Positions 48,101-57,462 of a stretch of DNA of 64,000 nt are shown piece by piece. Under the pieces are notes generated by a model. That model was not told the DNA's origin and did no database searches. It saw only the letters and a list, made by a program, of their open reading frames with translations. The position numbers and the translations under genes were made by a program. Each line of letters starts with the position of its first letter. The first letter of the stretch is position 1. This DNA comes from Lumbricus terrestris (lineage: Eukaryota; Annelida; Clitellata; Crassiclitellata; Lumbricidae), in contig OX457041.1 in assembly GCA_949752735.1 (NCBI GenBank), positions 22,077,617 through 22,141,616 of the forward strand, read 5' to 3'.

Positions 48101-51100
48101 CCCTAAACCAAAGTCACCAAAATTATAGGGATAAACATAGGGCCTACCTGTTAGTGTCATTGCTCAAAACCAAGCAAATGGAAGTTAACTTGCAAAAATA
48201 AACACACGCGGAAGTGACAATTTTTGAACTTCTCATCATCTGAGGAGATACGAATCGGCGATTATTCTGGGGATACTATATTTTGCGACACAGGCATACA
48301 AACTTTGCTGTGCATTCTTCTGCTTCGGCGTTACATCGCATCTGCATTTGCCAATATCTGCTGTTATGAATTCTATGTCCAATCAAAAGGAGTAGAAAGC
48401 AGTTTAAACATTGGTTCAAATTGTAAAAGAACTGCAAAATTCTTTTAAACCGATTTCTAACTTTAAAAGAATCAAAAACCAGGAAGCTGTTCGCGGGCCG
48501 CATTCATCGGGTTCGCGGGCCGCATGCAGCCCGCGGGCCGCGTGTTTGAGACCCCTGTTCTAGTCCATGTAGGGCTAAAGCACAGTAACTAAGCTGAACT
48601 AGTCATGCATGTTTATGGATCTATGTGCTAAAGTATGGTTGATCTAAGTTTTGATTATTAAAGAGATGATGCCTACCAGCCTATGAAGACCAAAATATTC
48701 ATTAAATATACAGTAAAACATATTATGCAGTGGAACCAATGCACTACACATACCAGTAACACTATTATTAACATAAAAAAATTATGAAATGCAGAACATT
48801 TTGCAATTTACACACCGTCATGTCCATAAAAAAAACCGACACATCACTAACACTAAAAAATCATGCCTTAAATTTTGCATTCAGTGATTTAAGCAAAAAT
48901 TATTGGTCTCAAGGTAAAGTAGTCATATCTATGCATTAACCATATTTAAGTGGAATTTTTCAAATGCTCAAATTAGCAGAGTTTTACTATATTGCTGAGT
49001 GACCATAGAAGTGGTGTCCACAACTTCTCACGTCCCAAAATACACTTTCAGACATGTGCAGTTTACTGAAAACTCACAGAGCAATCAAATTTAACATAGA
49101 TATAGACTTGCTAGTCCTAATTGCTAAGAAACATTGACTTCACTGAAAGTCATTATCTTATGGTGCTATTTTTACAATAATAAATGCCCGTTTTGTGCAA
49201 ATTCACATCCCTAACGATGGAATTGCCCAATTATCCAAAATTATTATTTCATAATTACTGTTTCTTCGTAATTATCTAACATTGTTTTTCGCAAAAAAAA
49301 TTCTCTACCATTTTTCCACAATTCTCTGGATACCATTGTGTTTTTCGTAACTCTCTAAATTGCCTGAGTGTTGCATAAATTAAAGTGGAGGCCGATGACA
49401 GCCATCATTGTTCACATATCCTGTTCTTCTTCCTCGTCCTAGTAGGCAATGTGACCAGAATGATGGTTTCATTTTCTTCTCACAGCTCAGCTTCTGGTCA
49501 TGCCCAGTCAACATCCAACATCACTCATTTCTCTTGCTATGTATACTTCGTCACAGAGCTTATTTAGATGAGGAGGTCACTTTGCCATAACAATAGTTCA
49601 TTCAAATCGGTTCAAATAAATCTCTTTTTAAAATTATGCAAATTAGACCAACTAAATGAATTAATCTTCAGGATTAAACTGCACTACTTACATCCTGTTC
49701 AAATTAATTAAACATGCATCAAAATTAATTAAATACATATCCAAATTAATTAAATACATATCCTTTTCCGGTTGTCACAAAATCGACTTGCATAGTTACA
49801 CAATTTTCGCACGTAGCAGACATCATCACCAAATAGGCAGACATCAAAGTCCGAGTTGGCTTATTATAAATGTCACATGAGCCAAGCAAACTGAATCCTA
49901 GCTGGACAAAAGCAGCAAATTAAATTCAGCTGAATTACTTGTCAAATAAAATGCTTACTCTCTTAAACTCTCTTAAATCAGACTCACGTCTTACTCAAAA
50001 ACTTGGGAAGAGCAACAATGCCAGAACTGTTGATGAATATGATAATAATAATATTATCTGTTTAAGCGATGCAGCACAAAGGTCTTGTAGTTAGCACGTT
50101 GGACATTCACCCCAGAGTCTAGGATTGAAAGCCCCAGCAGGACCGTGTGATTATGTACTTCAAGCTTTCAGTTCTCAGAGCACCCTCAAGCAAATACTGC
50201 TAGAATGTGCACACAGTATCAAAGTTCTGTGCACCTTTTAAGGGCAAACCATACAGCAAAGGAAAGAACTGTAGCAAGATGCTGTTGCCCTACCCCTATC
50301 AGAAAGGGTAGAAACACTGGCATACAACCAACAGCAGCTCTAGTAGTAGTAGGCTAAAAAAAGACCAATAATAAACCAAGTCACTGTGGCTTTCATTCAC
50401 ATCTGTTTTCCTTGAGCCCTGTAGGATAAAGCATGAATGGCGTTTGGTCAATGAGGGATTTCCTGTTTACAGCCTGACTCATCGCCACGCTAAGTCGCTA
50501 ACTACATGACTTGGTGACAAAGGTATTTGTACTATGTCTGAAAGAGACTTGCCCATGATCATTATAAACTAAAAACAGCCAAACAAAGACTGTTCAGAAC
50601 ATTAACCATAATTGCAGTTAGTTAACCTGCATACCATGTCTGCATGGTTTCTGATTAGATGGTAAAGTCAAAGGCAGTTCCTAAAGCGTGGAAAAATAAG
50701 TGCCTGGACGCCCATTACCTCTCCAAAAGAAGTACCTGGACACCCCTTACCTTTCCAGTCAATAAGTGGCTGGACGGCGCTCAGATTTTAAATCAACTGC
50801 ATGGACGCCGTCCATGCACACTTTAAGCCAAGGTAAGATGGTGCAATGTTGCAGTTGCTTGATCAAAGTCAAACAGAACTCAGTTCTTTTCATGCTCTCG
50901 GCAAGAGTGTAATAAAAGGGACTGGGAAACCCACAAAGCATTTCGTTACAATGTCAACAAATCTTTTGCCAACTTAGGCATCCAAAAGCATAACCATAGA
51001 GTTCAATTAAGTTAAACGCAGCATCTGCCAGCTCAACAACTGAATCACCGAGTTTAAAAGAATCAAGGCAATAAAAATTTCATTAAGAGTTGAGTGCACA

Positions 51101-54100
51101 GTAGAAGAGATTCAGTATTGATGGTTTAAGAGAAGTTAATTGGCTGCCATCCAAGTCTGCAAAACCAAAAAGACACGAACAACAAAGGCAGCGGACAACA
51201 GCTGCACAGACGAGCTGCACACGACAGACTGCCAAATGAAATGTAGATTTAAGCACAAAAAAGCATAGAAGCAATATCCTAGCAAGTGAGTGCCAAGCAA
51301 TGCAACCTGATCTCCACTCTTCCTGGCCGCTCTGCCCTTCGCTCGGCTGCAAATGGCCTTCTTGTTGTACCTTGCATGCGTGGAGCTACGGCCCAATCTA
51401 GAAGCTTTGCCTATGTTGGCCCTTCTTGTTGGAATCCCCTTCCTCACAAGCTACGTCTTGAGTTCCTTGGCCTTTCTCTTCTTGTGTTTCGTAAACGCCT
51501 GAAGACTATACTATTTGTTAGCGGGAGCACTAACTAGGGTCGGGAGCACTACTGAATCTGTGAGAGGCGCTTTAAAAATGTTCAATTACAATTACAATGC
51601 AGCTAGAGGTGCGGCGTATCATGCAAATAAAAGGGACAAAGCACAGAACGCTGTGGAACACCATGAGCCAATCAACAGAGCACACCATCAATAATCCAAA
51701 CATCTGGAACAATGCAATCTACGGACACACTGGAGCTAGACAAATGAGCGCAGCATCGCTACAGTACCTTTCATGGCCGTGTCGTCTCTGGTTGGTGCAC
51801 TGCGCGTTCGGTGCAGATCGTCATGAAGCGTGTCGCTTCCGCCACTCCCCGACGAAGTGATGCTGCTCTGCGGAGAGAGTGGAGCGTGTAGTTGGTCGGG
51901 GTTGATGAAAAGGGTGTTCAGCCGGCTGCTGTTGTTGTTGCTGCCTGTGGCGCCTTCTGCCTGATCCGAGTGGACGTGACTCAGCCAGTCGGAGACGGAG
52001 GGCGTTGTGGCATTCGGCTGAGGAACCAGAGATGCCGTCCTCGCCAGCTTCTGATGACCTTCACTTTTGCGGACGCAGACTGCAATGTTACGAAAAACAC
52101 AACGTCGTCTCGTCTAGCTTCGTCTCTGAACAATTTACTTAATCGTGACAATTAATTCTAAATGCAGCTTCACGGCTAGGACGTTGTAAAAAGAGAGCAA
52201 ATAAAAAAATTACAACAGCACCAAATGATGCAACATTTTATAATCTTCTCAAGCCAGCTACGTTACATCATGATCATTCATTCATTCATTCAAAGCATTT
52301 ATATAGCGCCCCTTCAAGAAACTACTCAGAAGTGCTCCAAAGAACATCATAAGAACATCATGATCATCAGTGTGTACAAGTGCAACATTAACTGTCCAGC
52401 AGGACACCAATCAAACACACACACACAAACACACGAAAGGCAGAACTTGAGAAAATTCGGAACCTTGAGGGTTTTGAAGCGCTGTGTAAGCTGCTGGACT
52501 GGACAGGCGCTGAGCAGGAACCTGGCTTCCATGCATACTCCAGCTGATGAACGAATGGCTCAGTCCATCGGACAGCGGCACAGAAGCCGATGACGTCAGG
52601 GTTCTATTCCTGGTGCCAATGACACCCGTGTGCATCTGGTCGCAGTTACTCATAGCAGTTCCATGGTCCGCACTCATTCTGCCTCCGCCGACCGACGAAG
52701 GCACGGTCATCGTCGGCCAATCGCCTCCTGACATCGACATCTGCTCGGCGACTGTGCTCGCAAGATATCTCGCCGTAACGCCGTTTGGAACCGGCAGCAC
52801 GCTGCTCTTGTCGTTGTGGACAGAGATCATCGGTGCGTTGCTTCCCAGTCCGTCGCTGCTTCCTGTCGTCGTCGTGTACTGAGAAGCGAGCAGGTTGTGC
52901 AGCGGTGGCGGCATGGACAGAGGCTTCGTCGTTTTGGCGTTGCTGCCACCGCCACCGCCATTGCTGTGGCACTCTTCGAGACTGTTCATCCAGATGGTGA
53001 GAACGGCGAGTTCGTCGCGAGAGATGGCCGGGTGGATGAGAGAGTAGGAGAGCAGCTGACGGCACTCCTCTATGTGACAACTGTTCTCGATCGAATGAAC
53101 CATCACCATCGGCATGATGTTCAGGTATTCGGTCTTTGCCTTCGTGTTGCCGACCTTCAGCAGCGGCAGGCACTTCAGCAGCTGCGAAACAGCAAATTCC
53201 TTGGATTCCTTACATAGGCCGCTGATGTAGGCTGCAGAAACAGAAACAAATGAAGCACATGCAGAGACATAAACCACCCGAACATATGAGATCCATAAAC
53301 AGCACATCACTGTGACATCACCGAAGTATGAACATTACAGATTAATATTGAGAAACATAAACAACGCAATATCTACATTTCAACAGGATCTTCTGAAGCC
53401 TGCCATATATTATACTTTTGCCTGCATAGCATTATTAAGATAAAGTATGAAATTCTGTCAGGTAGAGCCAATTAAAAAAACTCAGACAATGGATGTGTTT
53501 ATGAGAGCTGCATTCAACAGAACCAAGAGGTATTCAATATATCAATGCTTCGCAGTAATCCTGTCTAATCAACAAGTCATCAAACAAATTTAAAGTAATA
53601 TTTAGCTTCTCTCATTTAACATTTTTAGCACGTCAACAGCATTTATTATTCAACAACATGGATAAATCAATAATTTGTCAAGATATCTGTCAAGTCACAA
53701 GTAAAAAAAACCATTGATCAACAGCAAGTCACTGTAAAAAAATAAATACACAACAAGCTGAACGACCACAACAAAAGTTATAATCTGACATGAAATAGCA
53801 GACTTTCTAAGTCAGAAATTACATTGAAAGTCATCACACAAGAAATCTAAAACAATCCCAATTTAAACGAAAAGAATAAATCACGAAATTTTTCAACTAG
53901 ACATGCCTGGGTCATTGGCGTAACTTTCTTGTGCTTCACTGTCTGTGCAGTTCTGCAGAATGTGTTCGAGGACCTGTGCCAGAAACTTCGCCTGCGTCGA
54001 AGTAATCTTCCGAAGAAGCGAGTACAGCGTCACGACCTGCTCACATTCGTTCCACGAAACGAACCAGTCGCTCAAACAAGAAACTTGGTCACGAAAGAAG

Positions 54101-54108
54101 CTGGTCAT
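36033..54108 (-). CDS. SAMD4A: Smaug / SAMD4 RNA-binding translational repressor, whole gene
   Basis: Eleven coding exons on the minus strand: 53907-54108, 52464-53231, 51768-52079, 45115-45224, 44041-44127, 42582-42951, 41756-41844, 40145-40251, 38789-39029, 37560-37638 and 36033-36130. Phases agree throughout and the sum is 2463 nt (820 aa; human SAMD4A is 718, fly Smaug 999). Start [20 protein letters not shown] matches the conserved N-terminus. The SAM domain lies at about residues 428-493, a C-terminal helical region at about 605-680, and the end [13 protein letters not shown] is conserved. Smaug proteins bind stem-loop recognition elements in mRNA through the SAM domain and recruit deadenylase and repressors in the cytoplasm. 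One GC-AG intron and several tandem arrays at splice sites are unusual. One Smaug gene stands here; the A/B split is a vertebrate matter. Confidence 0.93.
37560..37638 (-). CDS. SAMD4A: SAMD4 exon 10
   Basis: Acceptor TTCCAACAG and donor GCACCAG|GTTAGA. Codes [20 protein letters not shown], a basic/Ser motif aligning with QRTRSLPVHTSP of SAMD4A. Confidence 0.85.
38789..39029 (-). CDS. SAMD4A: SAMD4 exon 9 (Ser/Gly/Pro-rich)
   Basis: Acceptor GATTCTGCAG, donor GCCCA|GTAAGT. Codes [20 protein letters not shown] and a Gly/Ser/Pro-rich stretch. Two other frames are also open, but only this one runs from acceptor to donor in the phase required by exons 8 and 10. The 12-bp array touches its 5' end. 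Confidence 0.85.
39036..39408. repeat. 12-bp minisatellite, about 31 copies, abutting SAMD4 exon 9
   Basis: Unit ATAATCACACGG (plus strand) with C/G/A/T changes at one or two positions. It ends at the acceptor of exon 9. The long minus-strand open frames over it come from the 12-bp (3n) period. Confidence 0.95.
39769..39951 (+). CDS. small intronless ORF nested in SAMD4 intron (mitochondrial-like)
   Basis: 60 residues, [20 protein letters not shown]... ending in a hydrophobic segment ([15 protein letters not shown]) and K-H. The N-terminus is Arg/Ser/Ala-rich without acids, like a mitochondrial targeting sequence. The start context ACAAAGATGGCTGC is a strong Kozak and overlaps a YY1-like motif. 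AATAAA follows at 39977-39982, 26 bp after the stop. Opposite strand to the host gene. I do not recognise the family; a processed pseudogene of a small mitochondrial protein is possible. Confidence 0.4.
   Translation: MAASLFRFTAPTIGSLGKFYRSCSNQGHQQPMPCPWSYEENTYNPVVLILIIICPTMFKH
39977..39982 (+). terminator. AATAAA after the nested small ORF
   Basis: Plus-strand poly(A) signal shortly after the stop at 39951. Supports a plus-strand transcript, but AATAAA also occurs by chance in AT-rich DNA. Confidence 0.35.
40145..40251 (-). CDS. SAMD4A: SAMD4 exon 8
   Basis: Acceptor TTGATTTTAG and donor CCAAG|GTAACG. Codes [20 protein letters not shown], matching AFTETQKKRLLSWKQQV of vertebrate SAMD4. Confidence 0.9.
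40614..41770. repeat. 42-bp minisatellite copying the exon 7 donor junction
   Basis: 27 units of 42 or 36 bp, such as ACGTGATGATTTATGCAAAT plus TTATGGAAGAAAGGCGATTC, lie in the intron after SAMD4 exon 7. A 24-bp block of each unit, TGCATAAATCATCAC joined to GTACGAATC on the minus strand, equals the last 15 nt of exon 7 plus the donor. Long frames on both strands are due to the 3n period. Confidence 0.95.
41756..41844 (-). CDS. SAMD4A: SAMD4 exon 7
   Basis: Acceptor TTCGTTCCAG and donor CATCAC|GTACGA. Codes [20 protein letters not shown], then [10 protein letters not shown], matching KVCTQLLVSRP...LIDKCLIHE of SAMD4A. Its last 15 nt and the donor are repeated in every unit of the adjoining 42-bp array. 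Confidence 0.9.
42107..42205 (+). repeat. dispersed repeat, copy 1
   Basis: ACATGGAATTGGGGTGTGAA, then GACTGGGGGGTTGAAA and CCCCGGCAAT. Matches 59349-59443 in the same orientation. Confidence 0.6.
42502..42560. mobile_element. 59-bp piggyBac-type MITE
   Basis: TTAA at 42498-42501 and 42561-42564 flanks inverted ends CCCTTTACCCGTTTGCCC and, inverted, CCCTTTTCCCGTTAAGCCC. TTAA duplication with CCCTTT-like ends is typical of piggyBac. It sits in SAMD4 intron 6, beginning about 17 bp from the donor. Confidence 0.7.
42582..42951 (-). CDS. SAMD4A: SAMD4 exon 6
   Basis: Acceptor TCTCTTTCAG and donor GGAAAGA|GTAAGT. Starts [20 protein letters not shown], the helix after SAM, continues as a Ser-rich linker, and ends with [14 protein letters not shown], the conserved start of the C-terminal helical region. 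A piggyBac-type MITE begins about 17 bp into the following intron. Confidence 0.9.
43612..43727. repeat. 33-bp tandem repeat, about 3.5 copies
   Basis: Unit AAATTGCTCAGGAGATGAAG plus GAGTGGGTGTGTG, in the intron after SAMD4 exon 5. Plus-strand translation [11 protein letters not shown] is probably coincidental. Confidence 0.85.
44041..44127 (-). CDS. SAMD4A: SAMD4 exon 5 (second half of SAM domain)
   Basis: Acceptor TGTTGTGCAG and donor GAGAAA|GTTAGT, phase 0. Codes [20 protein letters not shown]: the basic GARxKI loop and helix 5, which contact the RNA hairpin in Smaug. Confidence 0.92.
44941..45025 (-). mobile_element. SINE/LINE 3'-end fragment
   Basis: On the minus strand, GGGAGTGCTCCCGAGTAG, AACCTAGAAGGGGTGCTATG, then a TTGCTGTAATAAATAAATAA tail. 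Shares the GAAGGGGCGCTAT motif with the SINE at 11.9 kb. Confidence 0.5.
45115..45224 (-). CDS. SAMD4A: SAMD4 exon 4 (first half of SAM domain)
   Basis: Acceptor GATTTCAG and donor GGACAG|GTAACA. Codes [20 protein letters not shown], then [16 protein letters not shown], the first SAM helices. Too short to stand out in a frame scan; found by homology to the Smaug SAM domain. Confidence 0.92.
45704..45790 (+). promoter_or_regulatory. promoter-like block in SAMD4 intron 3
   Basis: A GC box (CCCCGCCTCC, 45705-45714), inverted CCAAT (ATTGG, 45737-45741) and a full NRF-1 palindrome (TGCGCATGCGCC, 45776-45787) within 90 bp of otherwise AT-rich intron. It lies 110 bp before a plausible plus-strand start codon. 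It could also act on the minus strand for a SAM-containing short SAMD4 transcript. Confidence 0.5.
45900..46019 (+). CDS. possible first exon of an unrecognised nested gene
   Basis: ATGG start followed by 40 codons ([20 protein letters not shown], then [20 protein letters not shown]) of balanced, soluble composition, ending AATG|GTAAAC in phase 0. Beyond this the frame becomes low-quality and stops at 46097. The promoter-like block is directly upstream. No second exon was identified and the family is not recognised. Confidence 0.35.
46448..46698. mobile_element. hAT-type MITE, related to 16898-17064
   Basis: Ends are CAGTGGCGTAGACAAGGGGG and, inverted, CAGTAGTGTAGTCAGGAATT. Flanking 8-mers CCAGCAGT (46440-46447) and CCAGCTGT (46699-46706) differ at one base. 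251 bp, no transposase. Confidence 0.7.
46998..47072 (-). mobile_element. SINE/LINE 3'-end fragment
   Basis: On the minus strand CGGAAGCGC-inverted, then AACCTTGAAGGGGCACTATA and an AAATTGCTGCATTAAATAAA tail, as at 44.9 kb. Confidence 0.5.
47710..48557. mobile_element. non-autonomous hAT element (848 bp)
   Basis: Ends are CAGAGGTCTCAAAC and, inverted, CAGGGGTCTCAAAC, with GGGCCGCAT-type sub-terminal repeats on both sides. Identical 8-bp TTCTAGTC flanks at 47702-47709 and 48558-48565. No transposase frame; the short frames at 48224-48503 lie wholly inside it. Confidence 0.85.
49680..49762. repeat. AATTAATTAAA-type tandem repeat
   Basis: About three copies of AAATTAATTAAATACATATCC with variants. 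Confidence 0.6.
50062..50290 (+). mobile_element. possible degraded tRNA-derived SINE
   Basis: CTTGTAGTTAGCACGTTGG resembles an A box and AGGATTGAAAGCCCC a B box at about 40 bp spacing. Both are imperfect. No clear tail or target duplication. Confidence 0.3.
51286..51610 (+). pseudogene. LINE reverse-transcriptase C-terminus and 3' end
   Basis: The frame at 51286-51537 contains [20 protein letters not shown], then [10 protein letters not shown], the canonical LINE C-terminus, then a GTGAGAGGCGCTTTAAAAATG 3' end with an ATTACA-like tail. 5'-truncated. It lies in SAMD4 intron 3 just before exon 3 on the opposite strand. Confidence 0.8.
51768..52079 (-). CDS. SAMD4A: SAMD4 exon 3 (linker)
   Basis: Acceptor AACATTGCAG and donor ATGAAAG|GTACTG. 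Carries [13 protein letters not shown] and the conserved [18 protein letters not shown] block, a likely phosphorylation or 14-3-3-type region, 5' of the SAM exons. Confidence 0.9.
52280..52342 (-). mobile_element. SINE/LINE 3'-end fragment
   Basis: On the minus strand GGAGCACTTCTGAGTAGTTT, CTTGAAGGGGCGCTATATAA and a GAATGAATGAAT tail. In SAMD4 intron 2. Confidence 0.55.
52464..53231 (-). CDS. SAMD4A: SAMD4 exon 2
   Basis: Acceptor TTTCTGCAG and donor CTCAAG|GTTCCG, phase 1 to 1. The first 80 residues include [20 protein letters not shown] and [17 protein letters not shown], which are near-identical to vertebrate SAMD4 and complete the N-terminal helical domain. The rest is Ser/Thr/Gly/Asn-rich linker. 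Confidence 0.93.
53907..54108 (-). CDS. SAMD4A: SAMD4 exon 1 (N-terminal conserved region)
   Basis: ATG at 54108 in context GCAACAATGA. Codes [20 protein letters not shown], the conserved N-terminal dimerisation-type region. It ends after CCAG at 53907, followed by GCATGT, so the donor is GC rather than GT. The only in-reach GT donor would shift the frame into an early stop. Confidence 0.9.
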
Positions 54109-54322
54109 TGTTGCGGTGCAGTTCTCCGAAGAAGAAGCGTATAGGTCAGCGGTGGACAGTCAATGCTGCATTTCGTGCCTGGAATCGCGCCAGGGCGGAT
54201 TGAACTGCAGCAGCAGCAGCAGCAGAGTCCCAGTGGACGAGATTCAGCAGATCATTGAACGATCACGTGAGACTCGCTTTCACAATCTGATCAATGTATG
54301 CAGGTACGTCAGCTGAGTGTTT
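54109..54322 (-). other. SAMD4A: likely SAMD4 5' UTR exon part
   Basis: Continuous with exon 1 upstream of the ATG. An acceptor-like CTTATTTTAG ends at 54323, after which the sequence is an ATC-rich tandem array. Contains a short CAG run at about 54209-54225. A further 5' exon and promoter would lie beyond the array. Confidence 0.45.
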
Positions 54323-54324
54323 CT

Positions 54325-54885
54325 AAAATAAGAAAATCATCATCATCAAAATCATCATCATGATCATCATTATCATCAAAATCAGCATCATCATCATGAT
54401 TAAAATCATAATCATCGTCAAAATCAGCATAGTCATCATCATTGAAATTATAATCATCAAAATCATCGTCAAAATCAGCATAATCATCATCATCAAAATC
54501 ATAATCATCAAAATCAGCATCATCAAAATCACAATCATCAAAATCATCAAAATCAGCAGCAGCATCATCATTAAAATCATAATCATCAAAATCAGCATCA
54601 GCTTAATCAAAATCACAATCATCAAAATCAGCAGCAGCATCATCATTAAAATCATAATCATCAAAATCAGCATCATCAAAATCACAATCATCAAAATCAT
54701 CAAAATCAGCAGCAGCATCATCATTAAAATCATAATCATCAAAATCAGCATCAGCTTAATCAAAATCACAATCATCAAAATCAGCAGCAGCATCATCATT
54801 AAAATCATAATCATCAAAATCAGCATCAGCTTCATCAAAATCATAATCATCAAAATCATCACCATCATTCATCATGATCTTCATA
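54325..54885. repeat. ATC-rich array with 75-bp higher-order unit
   Basis: Imperfect AATCATC units, with a longer block starting AAATCAGCAGCAGCATCATC repeated near 54553, 54627, 54703 and 54777. Long frames on both strands are artefacts. It begins at the acceptor of the putative SAMD4 5' UTR exon. Confidence 0.9.
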
Positions 54886-54889
54886 ATAT

Positions 54890-56960
54890 ATCATTGTCAC
54901 CATTATCATCACCGTGCATCACAGATAACGCAGCAATATGAGCTGATGTTGCAGCCAGTTGGAAGGTGGAACAAATCTATCACATATTAAACTGATATGC
55001 CGGAACACTTCTATAGTGTCCTTAAGGACTTTCTGACACCCTTAACACCATGCAATCTTCCAAAAAATTTAAGGGATAAAATTTTGAAAATTCGATTCAT
55101 CCTCATGGGTGAGCACTGAGCAGCACTGATGCTTTAAAGACAGCGATGAATATAATTTTAAAACATTGATTGAAGATCCACATCTTTACTACAACACTAA
55201 CTTTCGTTTAAGCTGAATAATGTCAACTGTTAAATAATTGCTGGGTTCTATGAGTGAGAGAAAACAAATTTAATGAATTCTTTCTCTCTCTCTCTCTTTC
55301 CAACTTTTTGACCTCAATTCCAGACTTACTTGCCACCCTTCATGAATTCCAATATGGTTTACAAATTACTAGTAGTGCCTGTCATAATGCATGCCTAGGC
55401 ACACCTAGAATACTGAACATTTTTATAGCATTTGCAAATAACAACCTTTTTTAAGCTATAAGATACTTCTTCGGCACCTTGGCTTACTTACAGCTTTCAA
55501 CGCAATACACAAAGGAATGAAAAAATCAATAAATTTTTTGGCCTACCCCGTTATTTAAGCTTTCTACTGTTTAGACCACGCAAGCGAAAATGTCCCAACC
55601 AGATAATCACATAAAGGCACACAAAAAGTAAGAACCTCATCCAACAGCAGCGCTGGCCTATTAAATACTGCTGGGACACAGTTTCCCTGTCACAGAACTT
55701 TCGCAGTCAATGTTCTACAATGAATACAGCCTACAGCTAACAAAAGACAAACACACACAAACACACACACGTACACAATCAAAGCTTTCTGCAGAGTGGC
55801 GAGTTTCAATTCTTTTTGCCTAATGGTCACAAAGTTGCATTGAAACAAAGGAACCAGATTGCCACAGAAGGATTAGTCTTGACAGAACCAAAACATAATA
55901 CACAAACCCAGACTGACTTTGAGGACTACGGTAACGATCAACAACAGCAGACAGACTAAATGCCGCACTGACAAACAACCCATTCATCTGAACATACATT
56001 CAGTGTCCCACAGAAAAAAAGCAACACACTAATCATTGCAAAGACACACAGTACCATTTGGCTGTAGGCCACAGCGACTGTGTTGAGCAATCAGACAGCC
56101 AATGTCTTTGATATTCTGACTACACTTATTTCTGCTAATCTAGTCCTTACATATAAACCAATTACAGTTCACTGCCGCACAACCCCCTCCCCTTTTTAGC
56201 ACCAGAACAGCAGTTGGGAGGGAAGGGGTTGGCTACCACCACCACCAGCAGCTCCACCAAATGGCCTTTCTCATTCTGTTTTGACAGCCGACTGCCCAAA
56301 AACAAGGTTATCATCTCAAGATAACCCCACAAGTTAACATGTCTTAAAGGGAATTAACCCCACCCTACCCCCACCCCCAATGGGGCAGCATTGTTACCAG
56401 CCGACTCACAGCTTTTAACATTCAGGTAATTATTGCTGTCTTCTGAAGCTGATAAGCAGGCAACCATTGGCAACGCCACCACCAGAGTTGTGCACTTTGG
56501 CTGTCGGTGGCCTGACTACATCACCACCACCACCACTACCACCACCAACGACTAGCACCCTGTTTACCAGACACCGCCATCCGTCCAACAATAACACCAC
56601 TACCACCGAGAAACAGGACACAGTCGGCGAAACAAACGCCAGAAATCGATGATGGCGAGTGCTTTGAAATTTGTGGGACAAATTATCATTTGTGGGACAA
56701 ATAATTATTCCAAGGAGCTGACCAGCGGGCTGCTTCGCATCAGCCAGGAAGACGAAAACACAAGACGAGCCACCGAGTCTGAGCAGCCAGTAAATAAAGC
56801 TGGCATCAGTGGTGGTAACGTCAACAATGCTTGTCTGGACGGTTATGACATAGAAGACTGCACGCTGCTTGCTCGCAGCTCAGTTCATTGTAACCATTTC
56901 TCATTGTACTGAAACGACCGGCGATAAACGTCGTCGCCACTGCTCAGCCTTTGAAAGAAG
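54890..56960. other. no gene seen
   Basis: AT-rich, probably the first intron of SAMD4, with a CT tract at 55282-55300 and CA-rich stretches. CAC/CCACCACC-rich stretch at 56230-56640 gives open frames without homology. Confidence 0.45.
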
Positions 56961-57330
56961 CAGCAGATCAACCACGGCAACAGTTGCACGACGGATGATG
57001 ACAACCAACGACAACAGTGATCATAGACAACGGGGGGGGGGGGCGAAGAGCAGAGGGGGAAGAGCAGAGGGAGAAGGCAGAACTGACGATGGACAGACCA
57101 CCTTACATTAGCCGTTGTCCATTGCAAATCCATCCACACCGCAACAACGTCGGTTAAGGTGACGGTGGCGACATCTAGGGGCTTCTGAATAAACTAATCG
57201 AAGATTTCTCCATTTACCAATCAATAGTCGTTTTGTGTTGTCGAACGACCAGCAAACAATTTCGCCGGCGGTCGTCGTCGTCGTCGTCCTGTGTGTATCC
57301 GATCAACGGCTGTTGTTACAATTTCACGGC
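56960..57330 (-). promoter_or_regulatory. SAMD4A: CpG-rich candidate SAMD4 promoter or first exon
   Basis: Locally CpG-rich block with CGTCGTCGTCGTCGTC at about 57268-57285, a G run at 57030, and CCAAT on the plus strand (57216-57220). It is the only such block upstream of the 5' UTR exon. No transcript boundary can be read directly. Confidence 0.25.
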
Positions 57331-57399
57331 ACACTTGTTAACTGAAAGGAGGTTTACACGTCGGCCAACGGCTGCCACCCGTCCGTGTGCATTGCCCAC

Positions 57400-57462
57400 A
57401 TCACGCACGCACGCGCACACACACGCGCGCACACACACGCGCACACACACACACACACGATC
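57400..57462. repeat. CA/CG microsatellite
   Basis: Runs of ACAC broken by CGCG. Confidence 0.85.

Larger units (their letters stand above)
45225..51767. other. SAMD4 intron 3 contents
   Basis: The 6.5-kb intron between the linker and SAM exons holds the promoter-like block and possible nested exon (45.7-46.0 kb), two hAT elements, SINE/LINE ends and the LINE at 51.3 kb. The remainder (48.6-51.2 kb) shows no gene. Confidence 0.6.

Noticed and set aside
52816..53217. Plus-strand frames of 71-133 codons over SAMD4 exon 2
   Set aside because: Shadows of the conserved minus-strand exon.
54323..54941. 181- and 193-codon frames rich in I/M/L/K/S
   Set aside because: ATC-rich tandem array; no non-repetitive coding sequence.
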